From assembly GCA_013397455.1 (NCBI GenBank), contig VYZB01000217.1:501104-565103 (forward strand): DNA of 64,000 bases. The letters run 5' to 3'. Of the stretch, positions 1 to 14,800 are shown one piece after another (the first letter of the stretch is position 1; the number at the start of each line of letters is the position of its first letter). Below the pieces are notes generated by a model. That model saw only the letters and a program-made list of their open reading frames with translations, had not been told where the DNA came from and ran no database searches. This DNA is from Crotophaga sulcirostris (lineage: Eukaryota; Chordata; Aves; Cuculiformes; Crotophagidae). A program made the position numbers and the translations under genes.

Positions 1-812
1 AAGAAGTCGACCTGTGTGAACCTCATCAGGTTCAACAAGGTCAAGTGCAAGGTCCTACACTTGGGTCAGGGCGACTGCTGATATCAATACAGGATGGGGG
101 ACAATGTGATTGAAAGCAACCCTGAGGAGAATGACTTGAAAGTGCTGATTGATGAGAAGCTCAACGTGAGCCAGCAACGTTCGCTCACAGCCCAGAAGGC
201 CAGCTATGTCCTGGGCTTCATCAAAAGCAGTGTTGCCTGCAGGGTGAGGGAGGTGATTCTCCCCCTCTGTTCTGCTCTCGTGAGACCTCCTGCAGTTTTG
301 TGTCCAATTCTCGAGTACTCAGCATAAGAAGGGTATGAAACTCTTGGAACAGTTCCAGAGGAGGACTACGAAGACGAACGAAGGGCTGGAGCCCTCTGCT
401 GTGAGGACAGGATGAGAGAGTTGGAGTTGTTCAGCCTGGAGAAGAGAAGGTTCCAGGGAGACCTCAGACTGGCCTGCCAGTACCTACCAGGGGCTACGAG
501 AAAGCTGGGGAGGGCCGTTTTACAAGGGCTTTTTGTGATAGGACAATGGGGAATGGCTTTAAATTGGAAGGGTGAAGATTTAGATCAGACATTAGGCAGA
601 AATTCTTCATGATGCAGTTGGTGAGGTGCTGGTACTGGTTTCCCAGAGAAGTTGTGAGTGCCTCATCCCTGGAGGTGTTCAAGGCCAGGTTGGATGGGGT
701 CTTGAGCAGCCTGGTCTGGTGGGATGTGTCCTTGTCCATCGCAGGGGGCTTAAAACTTGGTGAACTTTAAGGTCCCTTCCAATTCAAACCACTCTATGAT
801 TCTCTGAATCAT
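1..812 (+). mobile_element. CR1: CR1 LINE, 3' part (ORF2 C-terminus and 3' tail), degenerate
   Basis: The plus strand encodes the end of a CR1 non-LTR retrotransposon ORF2, downstream of the reverse-transcriptase catalytic core. Recognisable blocks include NLIRFNKVKCKVLHLG near the start, LIDEKLNVSQQ and REVILPL around 130-280, ELELFSLEKRRFQGDL around 415-470, and FPREVVSASSLEVFKARLDG around 640-700. The frame is broken by stops at 79-81 and 325-327. A frameshift near 590-610 moves the last block into another frame, so this copy makes no protein. The element ends in the usual CR1 3' UTR (AGGTCCCTTCCAA) and two tail octamers (ATTCTATG-like) around 798-812. Its 5' part lies upstream of the window. 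Confidence 0.95.
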
Positions 813-3800
813 AGGAATCAGTTTTATATAATCTCAAATAAATTCAGCAATTTGGTAAATAAAAATTATGTGATTTTAAATAAGATCCTACTCTGGAGTG
901 TGTAAAAATTTCACTGCATTGATGTGCAATGTAAATAAACTCAACACCTCACTGCAATTCTTGTTTCATTATTTTTTAAATACAAAGGGAATTCCTGCAT
1001 TTCTGAACTGTATTGAAAGCATTTGTATGGAAAGGTGACATGGCTGTCTCTGCAGCAACCTTTTTCACTGTACCCTGCACCACTATCTTTACCTCTACAT
1101 CCTTGGAAGTTGAATTTTATGAATCACTGGATGACAATTAACAGTGCAGGTTGCTTGTACAATGGGAGTGTTTTTCCACGGCTTGGGATCTGAAGGAGTA
1201 GTGTTTTTAGATTCCCTGTCATAGTAGAATCTGATTCTGCAGACTAAGTAATTTTTGAACTTGATTAATTCTTTGACCTGGTGGTAAATGTTATGGCAGA
1301 ATATTACCATTTCTGTCCAAAAATGTAGGGCTTTGAAGAAAGCACCGGTGTATATAAGCTTGTTATGTGGATTAATCTATACGAGTAGATTTGGTAAAAG
1401 TGACTTACAATCCAGTAGCTGAAACTCAGTCTGAGATCTTTTCCTCACTTAGGAAATATTAGGTCTTCATGGAAATCACTAAATGAAGTACAATAACTGA
1501 GGAAAGAGATACAGAATTGTATTTATAATTTAAACTAGAGTACTGAGGATCCAAATTCATGAGAAAACAATCTTGAAACAAGTTGCAATATGAAACTTGC
1601 TAATTATCAATAAGTAGGAAGTGAGCTGCAGGAAATTGTTTCAGATATTCCGGTAATGTTAGTCTCACAGATTTGACTCAAAAGTGTTTTTTAAGATTAT
1701 GGTGCAAAACCAAAACAGAAGGTAAAGATATGCCAGTTTTCAGAAATGAGATAAAAACAGAGCAGAGTTAAGGACAAGAAACACGTGACATTATTTTATA
1801 ATCCCTTTTTGTTACTAGTATAAATGGAAATGTTTTCCCTTACTTTTATGTACCAAAACTAACTAAATATTATAGAAACAATCTAGTCATGTCTTCTGTG
1901 TTTCAGGAGAATAATCTGTTAAATTTCTGTTTGTTCATTATTTTGCAAACTGTAAAGTGGCATTACTTAAGATTTGTTATTGTCAAAGATGCATATATTT
2001 TGATTGCTTCATCTCAGTAGAAAGAACTACTGTTCTGCTAAAGAAATCCCCTGATGGACAATTTTATTTCAGTGCTAGTGCCTTATATAGATTTCAGAGT
2101 AAGTCTGATACTTACTGATTTTCTTAAACTACTTTCTTTTCTTGAAATCCCTAAATTGTCTTTTTATACAAGTAAGATCATCATTAAACAAAAGACCTCA
2201 TGTTTTACTGAGGGATCTGATCTTCCCTGGAGTTAGGTGCCCTATTGTAGAGAAGTGAGGGTTGGCTTAAATTCTTACAAACAACCAATGAATTTGTTCG
2301 TTCCCAGTGTACCTCCATTTCAAATGCCTAGAAGATCTGTAAGTAATGGGAATGAACTGAAAACTTTTGGATTAAAAAAAATCAAAAAATAAATCTTAGA
2401 AGTGGTAATCTGTGCTATGGTTTTAACTGTAAAAACTGAATACAGAATAATAATTCTTGGTCTTTCAAGAGATGTTAGTTATTTATATGTGCTTTGTACA
2501 CAAAAAGGGGATATTGTCAACCTCCCCATTTTTTGTTTACATCTGTTGTAGTCTGAACTCGTTTCTCTTCAGTAGCAAAATCAAGTTACAGAAACACTTG
2601 AAAAAAGTCTTTTTTTAATTATATAAGTAACTTATTCTCTAAACTAGGCACTTAAAAACCACACAAAGGCATGAGCCATGAATGTGCAGTAGTCCAAAGG
2701 ATAAGAGTCAAGATTCTGTAAAAACAGAAGAGGAATTACTTTTAAAAATTATGTCAGATTTTCAGGTCAAGGTGACATCAAAGTTGTCACAGAAGCTCAA
2801 GTTATGGTCTGTGAGTCATTGTTCACTCTTCTGTTCAAAATAGTTTCCTTGCTGGACTTAATTCTCCTCAGTAGCTATAATAGAAATTAAATAAAACATA
2901 GCAATGAAGTATGAATAGATTTTTTTCCCTCTTTCCCCACTGATCTGTTAGATGATTAAGATTCTCAAAATATCTTTAAGGTTCTCTCAAAATATCTGTC
3001 TGAAAATCTTGCATTTTGTTAATGATAAAATTACGTGTGAGAACTTTGAAAATTAGAGGGTTTTATTTCTGTTTGATTACCAGTAAAAAATGAGTTAAAA
3101 ATCTGTGGCAGAATCTCAGCAGGGTTAGAGTACAGTCTCTACAAATTAGGAAAAATTAGTATTTTTTTTTGGATTGTCCAGGTTAAAATTTATCAGTTAT
3201 GTTTGTGTTGTAAGATCATCAGTTTTAATGGGCAAATATAAGTAAAATTTTCTAAACAAGAACCTTGTCCAATGCAGCAGATGTAGCGTGAGATCCATTT
3301 TATAACACCAAAGAATCAAATTGAGTTTGAACATATTGTTGCAATATGTTGACATACATGTCTCTAAAAAGTAGGCAAGTTAAACTCTTCACTGACCTTC
3401 AAGGCGTAGATGGTGGTTCTACACACTTCAGATAGTCAAACACATGCATGAAACAATCAGGGTTGAAAATCTACTTCTACTTAGGCAGCAAAACAATAAT
3501 GCAATTAGTCAATGAAAAGAGCTTTCATTATTGCATTTAGTTTGATTTATTATCTCACCATTAACAAAACTTTTGGATACAGCTTGCTGACACTACTGGT
3601 TACAGAGGTTTTGTGACCTGTTTTTGGCTCAGATCAAACACTGAGTTTTTCTTCATAATGAAAAGATCTACACCAAGCATGAGTTAGAAGTTGACTTATC
3701 TGCTGACTATTTGCTGTATAGTCCATAGGGCAATTGTGGATCTGTAAGCTGTGTGTGTAGAAGCTTGAGACACGCTGATGGGTGTGGATCAGCCCTGGTC

Positions 3801-6800
3801 CCTGTATTTTCAACTTGTTTCACCTACCTCATTTCTGGAACAAACCCAGCAGACTTGCCATTCACAGGCAGCTCACACAATGAGTGAGGAACCATCCATC
3901 AGGGAGCAATAAGCAGCAGACAGAAGAGCCTCTTGTTGAAAAATAGGAGTAGCAGAGGTACATCTCATCTTTCGAACCCCACTGAACCACTAGCTAAAAC
4001 TTGTGCCACTGTGTGCAAACTTTGCCCCAGGAAATTTGTGATAGGATCACCAGGGAGATTTCCAGAAAGTGGTGCAATGAGGGAGACTGTTCCAGCTTCA
4101 TGTGACAGTGAACCTTGAAGGCAAGAAGAGGCTAGAAAGGACCCTACCTTCTATTCTCCAGTACCACCCAGTCTGTTTCACTTTGTCTACTGCAAACACC
4201 CTTTCCCAAATCTACTAAAACAGGGTTTGTGGATTGTGGCTTTTTGGTTAAAATAAGTGACCTGGTACTGGGTTATTGCTAGAACTGGGATATGACATCC
4301 ATTTTCAAAACCCATTTTACATGCTATTTTAAATAACTGACTGAGAAGGAAAGATGTGTGAATGACATATTCTCCGTGACAGCGGTGGTGAATCAAAACC
4401 GTAAGTAGGGTTGACATGAAAGAAGTAATGGACTTTGAATCAGGCTAAGCATAACTCAGAAGCTTCATGACCCAAAAATGGGTGCCAATATTTTCTATGA
4501 GTTGTGGAGGAATGGATTTCTTTCCCACATCTCACATTTTGAATGTCAGATCTGCCAGTGCTGAGTTTCTTCTGTTCTCCCATTCATGGGAAACTGTTAT
4601 ATATGTATGATGTCAGCATGAAACCATAGGTCAACTTAGCTGCTCTTTTATGTGAAACATCTGAGAAACTTGTAATAAGCCATAAACCTAGTGATTTTCA
4701 TGTTTGTTTTGCATGCCGTGAGCAAGTTTGCTGTTCTCTTTAAGATTTTTCTTTTACGCTGTGATTGCAACTAATTTGTAATTCTTTCCACTCAAACCAA
4801 CTGGTATGGTAAAAACAAGCAATACACATCTTCCATATTCTGATAATGCATCTTCGTTTCTGTGTGAGGTTTTTTGTTTTGAAAGGGGTAGAAAAAAACT
4901 GTGGGTCAAAATTTTTCAGCAGTTTGGCAGAAAGAGATAATAATTAGGCTACAAGTGCCTTGGAGAGAAGTTCCTGCATAAGGAAACTTTTATTTGATGA
5001 CTCTTGGGTGTGGATTATGACTCTTATTTGGGCAATAGAGAGTATTGCATAAGGAAAGGCAAAACTTCACTCTTAAGCACTTGTGATTTACAAAATATCT
5101 TTATTCCCAACAGCACAAATTAGTGGGATCTGTCGGCAGAGCAGAATGTGAAAGAAGATGCAGAAAAGTGGAGGAGATCTGTTTCTCATAATCACAGGAC
5201 AGGAACTGGTCCACTGTTGTCTACCTCCTGCTGCGCCAACCTCTACAGAAAACTTAGCTTGGTATAGATAACTTTCTGAAATGTGACCCATGTGGCCTAT
5301 ATATCCTGACACTGCAAGACGTCAACCATCTCCTGTCATTCAGCGTAGTCTATCAGGTGCTCCTGGTGCAGGCAGTCAGTGCGAACCTTCTCACAGTGAC
5401 TAGTTCTCTCTCATAGGCTGCATGCTTTTAGAAGACCCATGAACAATATTTGACTACATTCAAAGTAAGCAAGTCCTTTATATTTAATGTAAAGTTTTTT
5501 TGAAAGAAATCCCATATTTTCCTAACAACCCTTTAGTCGGAAGGCAGGAGAGTAAGGAATGAATAAATAATTAAATTGTGCTAGTCCTCGGAACAGGTAT
5601 CTTCATTTATATTGGATAAAAGGAAAATGTTCTGACAATGGTGTAGTCTTGAAGACTTAAAAAGTTAACATTTTTACATTTATCAGAATAAATTAGTTTC
5701 TACCAGCTTCACAGAGGCAGACATCTCCAGTCTCTTGGGTCTATAGTCCACGCAGAATCAAATATCTTTAGCTGAAGGTTGTACAAAGTTCAGAATATTA
5801 AATGTTTCAGACTGTTTTGTAACTGTGATATAAAAGGCTAAACTCTTTTTGACAAAGATTCTCGTTTAATATATCTTAGCAAGATGTCTAGGACATTTAT
5901 ATCTCAATCTAGTCAAGTTCCTTGGATGCTGAGGTATAAATGCTTAAAGGCATGACATTTTCAGAAACGTGGTGGAAACCTATTCCTTTTAGTTACATGG
6001 AGTCTGGGTATAAAATTAACAATTACAAGAATTAAGAGTTTTGTTAGATGGTTGTCCTTTTGTGTGATAATTCACCCATACTAAATGTATAAGATATTGC
6101 TAAGGAAATATGTGAATCAAACTTCCTTCCCTGGTCACTTCAGCTGAGTCGTTCATCAGAAAAATGAGATTCTGGAACAGGATTCTCAGTTGGAGTAACG
6201 ATTACAAAAAATGTTTTTTGTTGTATGATGGCATCTGATGAATTTAAGAGTGAGATTGTATGTCAAGCACCACTTTTTTTCCAATAAAATATGGATCTGT
6301 TCTCTATCTTTATAATTGTGTAATATCCCTCCCCCTCATTTTTGTACCTATGAAAGAAATCGTAATACCAAGATACTGCAAGACCTAGTAACACAATTTG
6401 GAACTTTTTATTTTGTTAAATGAATTAGATGCTAAAAGAGTACATTGCACTATTTATGGTGCTTTCAAACACTTTCAGATAAGAAAGTATCTGTGGACAG
6501 GTTTGGATACATCTCAGTCTTTCTAAGAACTTCACCCTGTATTATTACTGTGGAGGAGCCTAATTCTAAAATACCCAGACTATTGGTTCAGTCTTTTCCT
6601 AGCACAGAAATTGTCCCATGATTTCCTACATAGTGGTTTGGGCTATATTTTGCTGGATTTTATTTTCCCCTTCCCTTTCAAAAAATAGAAAGAAAAGTTA
6701 TCTAACAATTAGTAAGAGACAATGGATTCCGGATGGCCTCCAGAGAGTTAGAGGACCACTTGACTATGAGTAGTATAATCCATAAAAGAGCAACTCTTTA

Positions 6801-8720
6801 TTGGTCAAATATAAATGGACAGCTGAACAAGGAGAATGTTTGGACATACCAGTTGAAGGGGTCTTGAAATAATGCTGAACTAAAATCTTAAAAAAAGGTT
6901 ATGGAGGACAGAACATCACCTTGTTCATTGTCTAGTTAAATTTCATTTGTGCTTTTAAGGGACACTTCGGTAAGCAATGTCAAGAACAACACAATGAATG
7001 GTTATTGCTTGTGAAATTGAGCCTAGTTCATTAGGAAGAGGTTGCTGAGTGCTCAGAGCTAAGAAAATTAAAGACAGGCATATTCTTTCAAAAGAGGAAG
7101 TCTATGAATAAAAATTCTGTTTCATGTCCTCAGGAGACCAAAAAAGTGTCATCACAGAAGAACTAAAAGGGAGATGTTTCAACTCATGTAAAAGGAAAAA
7201 TTAAATATCTCAAAACTGATGTAAGCCGAACTGTTACCTTAGAAATATAAAATCAAAGCTGTTGAATATTGCTTGAAAATGAGGGAGCAGAAACTTCCCC
7301 CCTAGCACACAGATAAAGGAACTAAGGAATCTAGTTTGTTGTAAGACTTACCAGACTTTGGTTTTATTTTTCAAGTATCGTGAGAGATTATTATGTAAAT
7401 AGTTGCATTTTTTTTGACAGTCAGTTTCTGTGGTCAGTTTATTATGATTAATAAGAGTTGAGGAGTTTCAATAAAGCTTTTTCTTTCCTTTCAAAAATTA
7501 TGTATTTTGTACTGCAAGATGTTTGCAATGCCAGTACTTTGGATAAAGAAATGACAATGATTTATTGGTGTTTTACACAACAACCTTGTATTCTGGCATC
7601 ATTTCAGCTTAAACTCCAAACATTTTTTCCCCCAGCTCAAATACTTCATTATACCTATGGATTTTAGAACAGTAGATAAAACTCTGAAGTACACAACATG
7701 ATTAGAGGGAAACTGAATGGTTCATACAATTAATTATTTGTGAAGTTATTTGTGAAATTTGTAAAATCAGTTGCAAGTCTTCTCACTGCTTGCTTATTTG
7801 CACTTAAATAAAAAGTTGAGCACAATTCCTCAGGCAGGAGTTAAAATACTGCTCTCTGTAGAGTCTTCACCTTCATCTTCATGACGAAGAAACACTGTAA
7901 AGAAAGTCAAGTTTTCTGTCCCTGTCAGATTAAGCCCTTAAAAAAACAGATGAATGAGTATCTTCTTCATTTAAGTGTTTATCTGTACTTATAAATGCAT
8001 TATTTTAGCTTTTAAAAATATCCCTATTGGTTGAAATATTGCAGTGTGGCAGAAAGTAAAAGGAATTACTTAACTACGCATCCCTAGTCTACAGGACACA
8101 TATGGAGGGCAACAGACCATGTTGGATGTGACCAGTGAGCTGAAGAAATATGTTCTGGAATGCAGTTCTTACGCTTAGAGAGCACAGACCGAAGCAGGAA
8201 TCCTTATTGCATCCATACTACTGCAATGGAACACCAGATATAAGTAAATTATCTGAAAGATGAATGAAATCGTCACCAATGTGAATTTGTGAAACAGCTT
8301 ATAGACAAACAACATTCTTGGTTCTAATTCAGCAAGTGCCAGAATATGTATTTAACTCGAAACATGGGAACAATCCACTTAGAACTGCATCAACATATTG
8401 AAACACAGTTTGAAAATGTTTACATGTACGTCTTTCAACTCTGCTGTTCAGGCAGGGGATACTCATCTCAGCCAAATCCTTGTAGCTTGCCAGTACTCCT
8501 TTGCCAGGACGTACCTTTTATTCTGATCAGCCAGTGTCTTTTTCCAGTAAAGGATGGTGAAATACAGTCAAGGGTGGACTGTGAGGAAAGTGTATGAACT
8601 ACCTGTGCATCACAGCTTTTTGCAGAGTACATACAAAGCCTATGACTACATGTGACTGGACAGTTGTTCTGAACTGCAAAAAGAAAGGACCTAGGGATTA
8701 AGAGATTTTGCTCTCCACAG
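813..8720. other. Unique AT-rich DNA, no gene or repeat recognised
   Basis: I see no CR1, LTR or coding gene in this stretch. Open frames are short (up to about 83 codons), with composition expected by chance. A slightly more GC-rich patch at 5090-5420 is described under findings, because its minus strand carries a 74-codon frame followed at once by an AATAAA signal. A 12-base direct repeat (TTATTTGTGAAG/A) occurs in tandem at 7734-7757. Confidence 0.5.
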
Positions 8721-8866
8721 AAGAGTCTCGGCAGGAAAATGTGCCTCCTAGGGAAGCCTTCTATGCTGTCAATCTGTTATTGGTGGGTGGACTAGTTAAA
8801 ATCAGCTTATTCAACATCCTCTCACATGATGCCAGGTTACTGTTGCCAGTCATGTACCAAAACAAA
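8721..8866 (+). other. Candidate coding exon (unproven), 146 nt
   Basis: A pyrimidine-rich acceptor (TTTTGCTCTCCACAG) ends at 8720 and a good donor (AAA|GTAAGT) starts at 8867. Between them one frame is open: two bases complete a split codon and 48 codons follow, ending in phase 0. The translation runs from ESRQENVPPREAFYAVN to LLLPVMYQNK and has a hydrophobic middle. I do not recognise the family. The frame stays open past the donor to 8926, so the splice sites are not needed to keep it open, which weakens the case. It could be a pseudo-exon. Confidence 0.13.
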
Positions 8867-11800
8867 GTAAGTTCCACCTGGTTTAAATGTGTACTTATAC
8901 ATAGACAGACCTGGATTACTAAGTGAGGAACCATTAAAATCTCTCTAGATGGGTAATTAACAGCATGAAGTAAATTAAGCAGAGATGCTGTATCTAATTT
9001 GAGTTACTGTACACTAGTTCCTTAGTACATGCTTCGAGAAACTGGCTAGATGGAATGCACAAATAATTTTTCTTAATAAGCAAAATCAGTGGCAATGTCA
9101 CAGAAGCTTATTGGAAGCTCATACCACAAAATCACTGCAGGCATTCAACACTTTAACATGCAGATACCTGCACTGCAGTTTATAAACAAGATGAACATAC
9201 AATTCAGGATGAAAAGCCTATTGTTCCTCTTTTTCTGAACCGTTGTTCCATAAAAGACAACATCTCATCGTTTTTGTTACATGATGTATCCTTTGTTAAT
9301 GTCTTCAGTGTCCTAACTACTTCACCGCTGACAACATTGACAGAAGGCTGCAATATAAGTTTTTGAGATGTGTGTTACAGATGTATGAACATTTGGAACA
9401 CTGTTCTAGAGAATGAATATCTACCAAAGGCCAACTGCAAGACAGGTAGTGTATCAGTGTAAGGATGTAAATCAGAGCCTCTGTGAGCCAAATACATCAC
9501 AAATTTCTACAGGGGAAATAAATAGTTTCTCCATTATTCACGTTGCTTCTGCTTCTGTGGGTGACTGGGAAAGACTGACCATGTTGGATTCTTTCCTCAC
9601 AGTATAGTCAGAGAAGTTTGTTTTTACTTTTGCCAGTGTATAGTCTTGCAACAGTAGTTGTGTTTCTGTTGACAGCTTCTCTAAAGCAACAACAAAATGG
9701 GACAGACAAATATGATTGTCTAACACACAGTTTATGCTCTTTGGACAGTCAGATAGCATCCCTAAGTGGATGAGTCATAGTAGTTCCTTTTTCAGTGGTT
9801 GCCTTACCTAGCAAAGAAGTGCAGATAACTACTATGCATTAACTGACTGGTGCCAAAAATATCTTATAAACAGAGAACTTTCATAGTCGATAAGATGAGG
9901 TCAGCTACAGGGGTAAGATGCAGATCTGACCTTACGTGGGTACTTCACAGAGAACACTGAACGAACTTTGTCTACAATTAGGATTTTTGAGTGATATAAC
10001 ACTGTTTTTTTGTTATCTAGTTAAAGAAAAACAATAGCTTTGAGTCAGTCCTGAGTAAGCCTCAGTGTTTACCTTTACAAATTCGCTCTCAAAGGAATTG
10101 ACTAGTTGGAACATTCAATGCAGAAGTGTTTTTTAAGCAAATACAAGAAGTGTTCATTAAAAAAAAGGAGCACTGCCATAATTCCTCATCCTTAGAGTTT
10201 TTTTTACAAACCTGTAACTGTTAATTCTCATAATTGAAAGCGATGACCTCTCTCTGTCCTGTTAACAAGGGTTCTTCAGTCCCCAAGTATTCTGAGTGAG
10301 CAGTTCTGATCTATTTCAAGTTTAATCATCATTTTTAAAGAGTATAATTTAGGAAAAATATTTTAATGATAAATTAAGTTAAGACAACTACAAATTGGGA
10401 TGAGATTCAAAAATTTTCACTCAAATGTGACAGAAAGAGCAACGATATTGACTCTAGCAGTACTTTTTTCTTGAGAACTTGTCATGATTGTTTTGTTCAT
10501 CCACAAATAAGCCTCTTTTTTAAATATTATTGCTTATTATTTTTATTAGAACAGTTTCAACAAACCTCCTTTGTGAATCAGAACCCTATTCCATTAGTCC
10601 ATGTATGAAAGTATTAGAAGTCATAAATTAGTATGATGTGTATGCCAAAATTTACTTTTCTCAGTCTTGTTTCTGGTAGATGACCCTGCGAAAGTAAGCA
10701 CACTGTAGAGCCTAGGTATGCAGAGAAATCTAATATGCTTGTATGCAACAATCAAAGGCAGCACTGCTCATGCAAGTTATGTAAGACTGTAAAACTTCCT
10801 GTTTTAATCTTCTCTCACCTTGCCCTAACCATCCAAAGATTTAGAGGAGTAATGATTATGAAGAAGGAAGCAAATTTAGTCTTTCAGTGTCTTCTAAAAA
10901 TATTGTAGATCAAGACTAAAACTCCACTTTCAGCTGAAGGAGGCAACCACATCATTCTGCTATGTGTTCTTTGATGCAGGAGACTTGCAAAATCACCTGG
11001 TTAAGCAAATTGCATGTTATTTCCAGCTTCTAGCAACTCAATAACTGGCTACAGGGATTAAGTAAAAAATTGAGGAGAAGTTTGTAATAAAATTAAATTA
11101 AAATTCCAAAACATTCTGTCTCTGACAGCTAGAATCACAGGGGAAAGATAAGAGAGCAGCACAAGAAACTGCATAATATTTTTTAATTAAAAGCGATTTG
11201 TTAAATCAGTTGTAAGGACTTAGGCCAACATGAGCAATAGGCAGAGAACATGAGGCAAAACCAGGCATCTCTGCTCAAAAATGATAGAAACATGTTTTTT
11301 GTAATGTGAAAGAAATCAGAGCCTGTAGTTATGATTCTGCTCTCAGTCACATAAGGAGCAGAATGCACATATATCTTAATTAACTGCACAACATTGTAAA
11401 GATAATCATATTCAGAAGCTCTTTCCACTAGACAGGTTGGGGCAAGCAACTGATGAACAAGAAGCATTCACATGTATGGCAGGAAAGGACTGACGGAAGT
11501 AAAGATATTCACAGGTGTCGACTAATGGGTGTCAATGGCCATTGTAGCAGTGAAAGGTGGTGATTTGGGTGTATTAATCTAAGAGAAGCTGCATACTTGC
11601 TGTTCATTTGTCTGCTTTTCCTTATAACACTCTGAGATCCATTTAATCTGTTACATTCTGCAAACTTCTGTAATTTATTTCCTACATTTTTTTTTCTAGT
11701 TGGCTTTACCTTACAGGATGTTATGTATTTTTGCCATTCCTGCTTTAAAAGAGGACTCCTTATTTATCAGACTCCAATATTTTCTCAGGACTCATCTTAA

Positions 11801-14800
11801 AATATTTTATTTTTTTAACAAGTATAGAAATTAAAGCCATATGAGAAGATGATTGAGATTTCTTATTGGTCTTGTCAGAAACATGATATGCTTATGATAC
11901 AGTTCCAAGAGGTTGCTAAGAAGTCTCAAAGGCACTGTTATCTGAGAAATTATCTCCTTAATATCTTTCAGTTAAAAAATATATATACACCAGTAAATTA
12001 TTTGATTAGAAATCTAGAAACTTGTTTTACATGTCTGTTCTGGTTGCATGGACTAAAGAATGCAGTTGTCCTGTGCATTTTCTCATGGATACCTCAAATT
12101 AATTTGGATCATGTGCTTGAAGACAACTCAATGGTGAAAGAAAGAGTGCAGGAGGTGGGGATGAGTTCAGGGAACATATTCTTCACTTCAGATAAAACAC
12201 CAAATATTATGTTCATTGAATGCAAAAGCCAAATATTCTTATGAGACTCCTGATTAACATTGACCTTTATGAAAATGATACTTACATGCATGCCTGCATT
12301 TTTCAAACTGCTCTTCTATTGAATTACATCTGGATCCTCATTCAGCAATAGTTTAAGCTTAACTGCACTGCTAGCAACAAATGCCAGAAAAAGGTGATTT
12401 TTTTCCTCTGTTTGACAAATTTTATTTTATGAAGTGAAGCTACTTCTCCACATTTTCTATTAAGATTTTATTTTTGGTAGATACTCATAAAAAGATATTT
12501 AACTAAAAGCCTGATATTTTTATTTGGACACCTTGCCAAGTTGTCCTATAGGAGCAGTAGTTTGAGCTCTGCTAGTCTGCTGGTTGTATTGGTGACTTAG
12601 TTTCCCTTACATCACATTTCTTTTGGTTTGTCTAGTTTTACCTCTGAGATCCTCAGTTAAGTCTGTATCCTAGTATGCAGAGAACAAAAAAGTGATTTAG
12701 GATATTACAGCTGCAATATTTTGAGACTGCACCAAGACTTCCATATTTCCATTTCTAGTTTAAGTATTTGGGGCTTGAGATCTGTTTTGCTCCTTTATGT
12801 CTCCTGATTACACTTATTTGCAATTTCCATGGCAAGAGGATATATTTGTTGAAAATCTTTGTTTAGTTAAAAAACATTTAATTATCCCATAGCATTTTCA
12901 ATAGAAAATCTGGTGTTGGATCTGTGGCTATACTCTCACAAGTAAAATCAACAATTTTCTTTAACTGTGGTGCAGTATTTCTCTGACCTACCCTCAAAAG
13001 AAAAAATGAAATTAAACCAAGAGTTCTCGTCAACCACTTGAGTTATGAGACTTTGACATGACTTCAGTTTTACTCAACATTTTCTTCAGTCTGTTGAAAT
13101 AGATAAGCAAAGTGGGTTAAGGGCTGTGTGTGTAAGATTTTTCAAGACTGGATTTGCAGCTAATGTAGTTGTCAGAGCTGAAGACATGTATATTCCAAGA
13201 AGTATTTCTATCTGCTATTTTTCCTTGAGGAGTCTCATCTTTCTAAAAACACCTTTTGCAAGGTAACGAAGTGTTCCTCAGTGTGTGGCTGATGGTGGTC
13301 CCAGGGCTGCATACTTTGTGGCGTGCCTCCATCAACCTTTGACACAGGACAGAAACTGTAATTTGGAGCCAGCGCTGTAAACCCCAAGACAATAGAATAA
13401 CTTTTAACTGACCTAAATCAAGCATAAACAATAGAACAGTTTGAAAGGTTTGGTCTACAAAAAATGTCACAGTCTATGGAAGAATGCTTCCTCTGTTTGA
13501 TCTGTCACTGGACTTCTCAAAACATGACACTCCTTGAACATAATATACTTTGATGATAAACTAGATTAACTTTCCCAGTACAAATGAAAGGCCACCTGTT
13601 GCCAAAATGCCCATATTCCTTGTTGGCTGTCTTGTAGCTGTCATCACTTCAATGCAATCTGCACCCAACATGCTGGAATATAATGAATATGTCAGGAGTT
13701 GGAGGTCAGCCATCAAAGTACATGAAAACTTGGCTTGCATACAGTGTCAGCATGCAGGCCTTGCCTATCATCTTGTGCAAAGGATTTCTGCACCACTTGA
13801 TTTGTTTGCACAGGGTTTGTTTCTGTTGGATGGAACACATTTAGTGAGAGGCTTTTTGACAGCCCATTCAAACATTTTCAATTTGGAAAATGGTGCTTCC
13901 TGTTTCAGGCTCTGTAACTGATGGGTGGGGTGAAATGCCACTATAACCGGTCAAACCTTATGTTTATTGTTATTATTTTAGCATGAAAAGAGCCATGATG
14001 AACATTGAAATATTTTGAGGAGAGAAAAAGATATATCAGGGATGCAATGTATCTATCTACTCCTATCCTTTTTGTGTACATTTGGTAGAACAAAGATCTT
14101 TAGTTTTGCTTTATTCAACCCTGCTGGAGATTGTAGGTTTCTTTGGTGGCTCTGTAATTTGTCTGGATTGAAAATTTCAGACTTTTACCCATGGCAAATC
14201 TAGTGGTTCAAAATACAATGGACATTTCTAAGAGTTTTTTTAAAGAATTCTTAAACTACTTATGAGCTCCTATTCTCATGGGGTGACCTCCTGGGTGCTT
14301 CGTTCCATTTTTATTAAAAAGCAAGTGTAAGCATATGAGAAAAGGGTGAATTCTCTTTTATGCCTATCCTCCATATCCTACCCTGTCATGTAGAATCATT
14401 TACACATTAGGAGCTCTCAGAACATGAGCATTCATTTCTTGGCATGTACTGTCTTCCCCCTCTTCTGCACAACATGTTCTTTCTAAAACTTCACACATTT
14501 TCTCGATTTTATAGGTCAAGTTATGTCTCTACCCGTACATGTACAAATTAAGATGTTCTGGGTAAGCTACAATGAAAGACCTAACTCTAGCCCAGCCTAG
14601 GTACCTCACTGTTTCTGAAAGAGAAATTTTAAAATATTAACAAATGGTAGGATAATTTATTTTCTCCACTTTTAAAAATAAATTTGGATATCTTGCTTAT
14701 TACGGACCAGCTTGTCAAGATCCTCGGCAAAGATATCCATGACCATAGAACACAGAAGCATGGAAAGCTGTATCTGCAGTTTGGTTCTCCTTTGTGGCCT

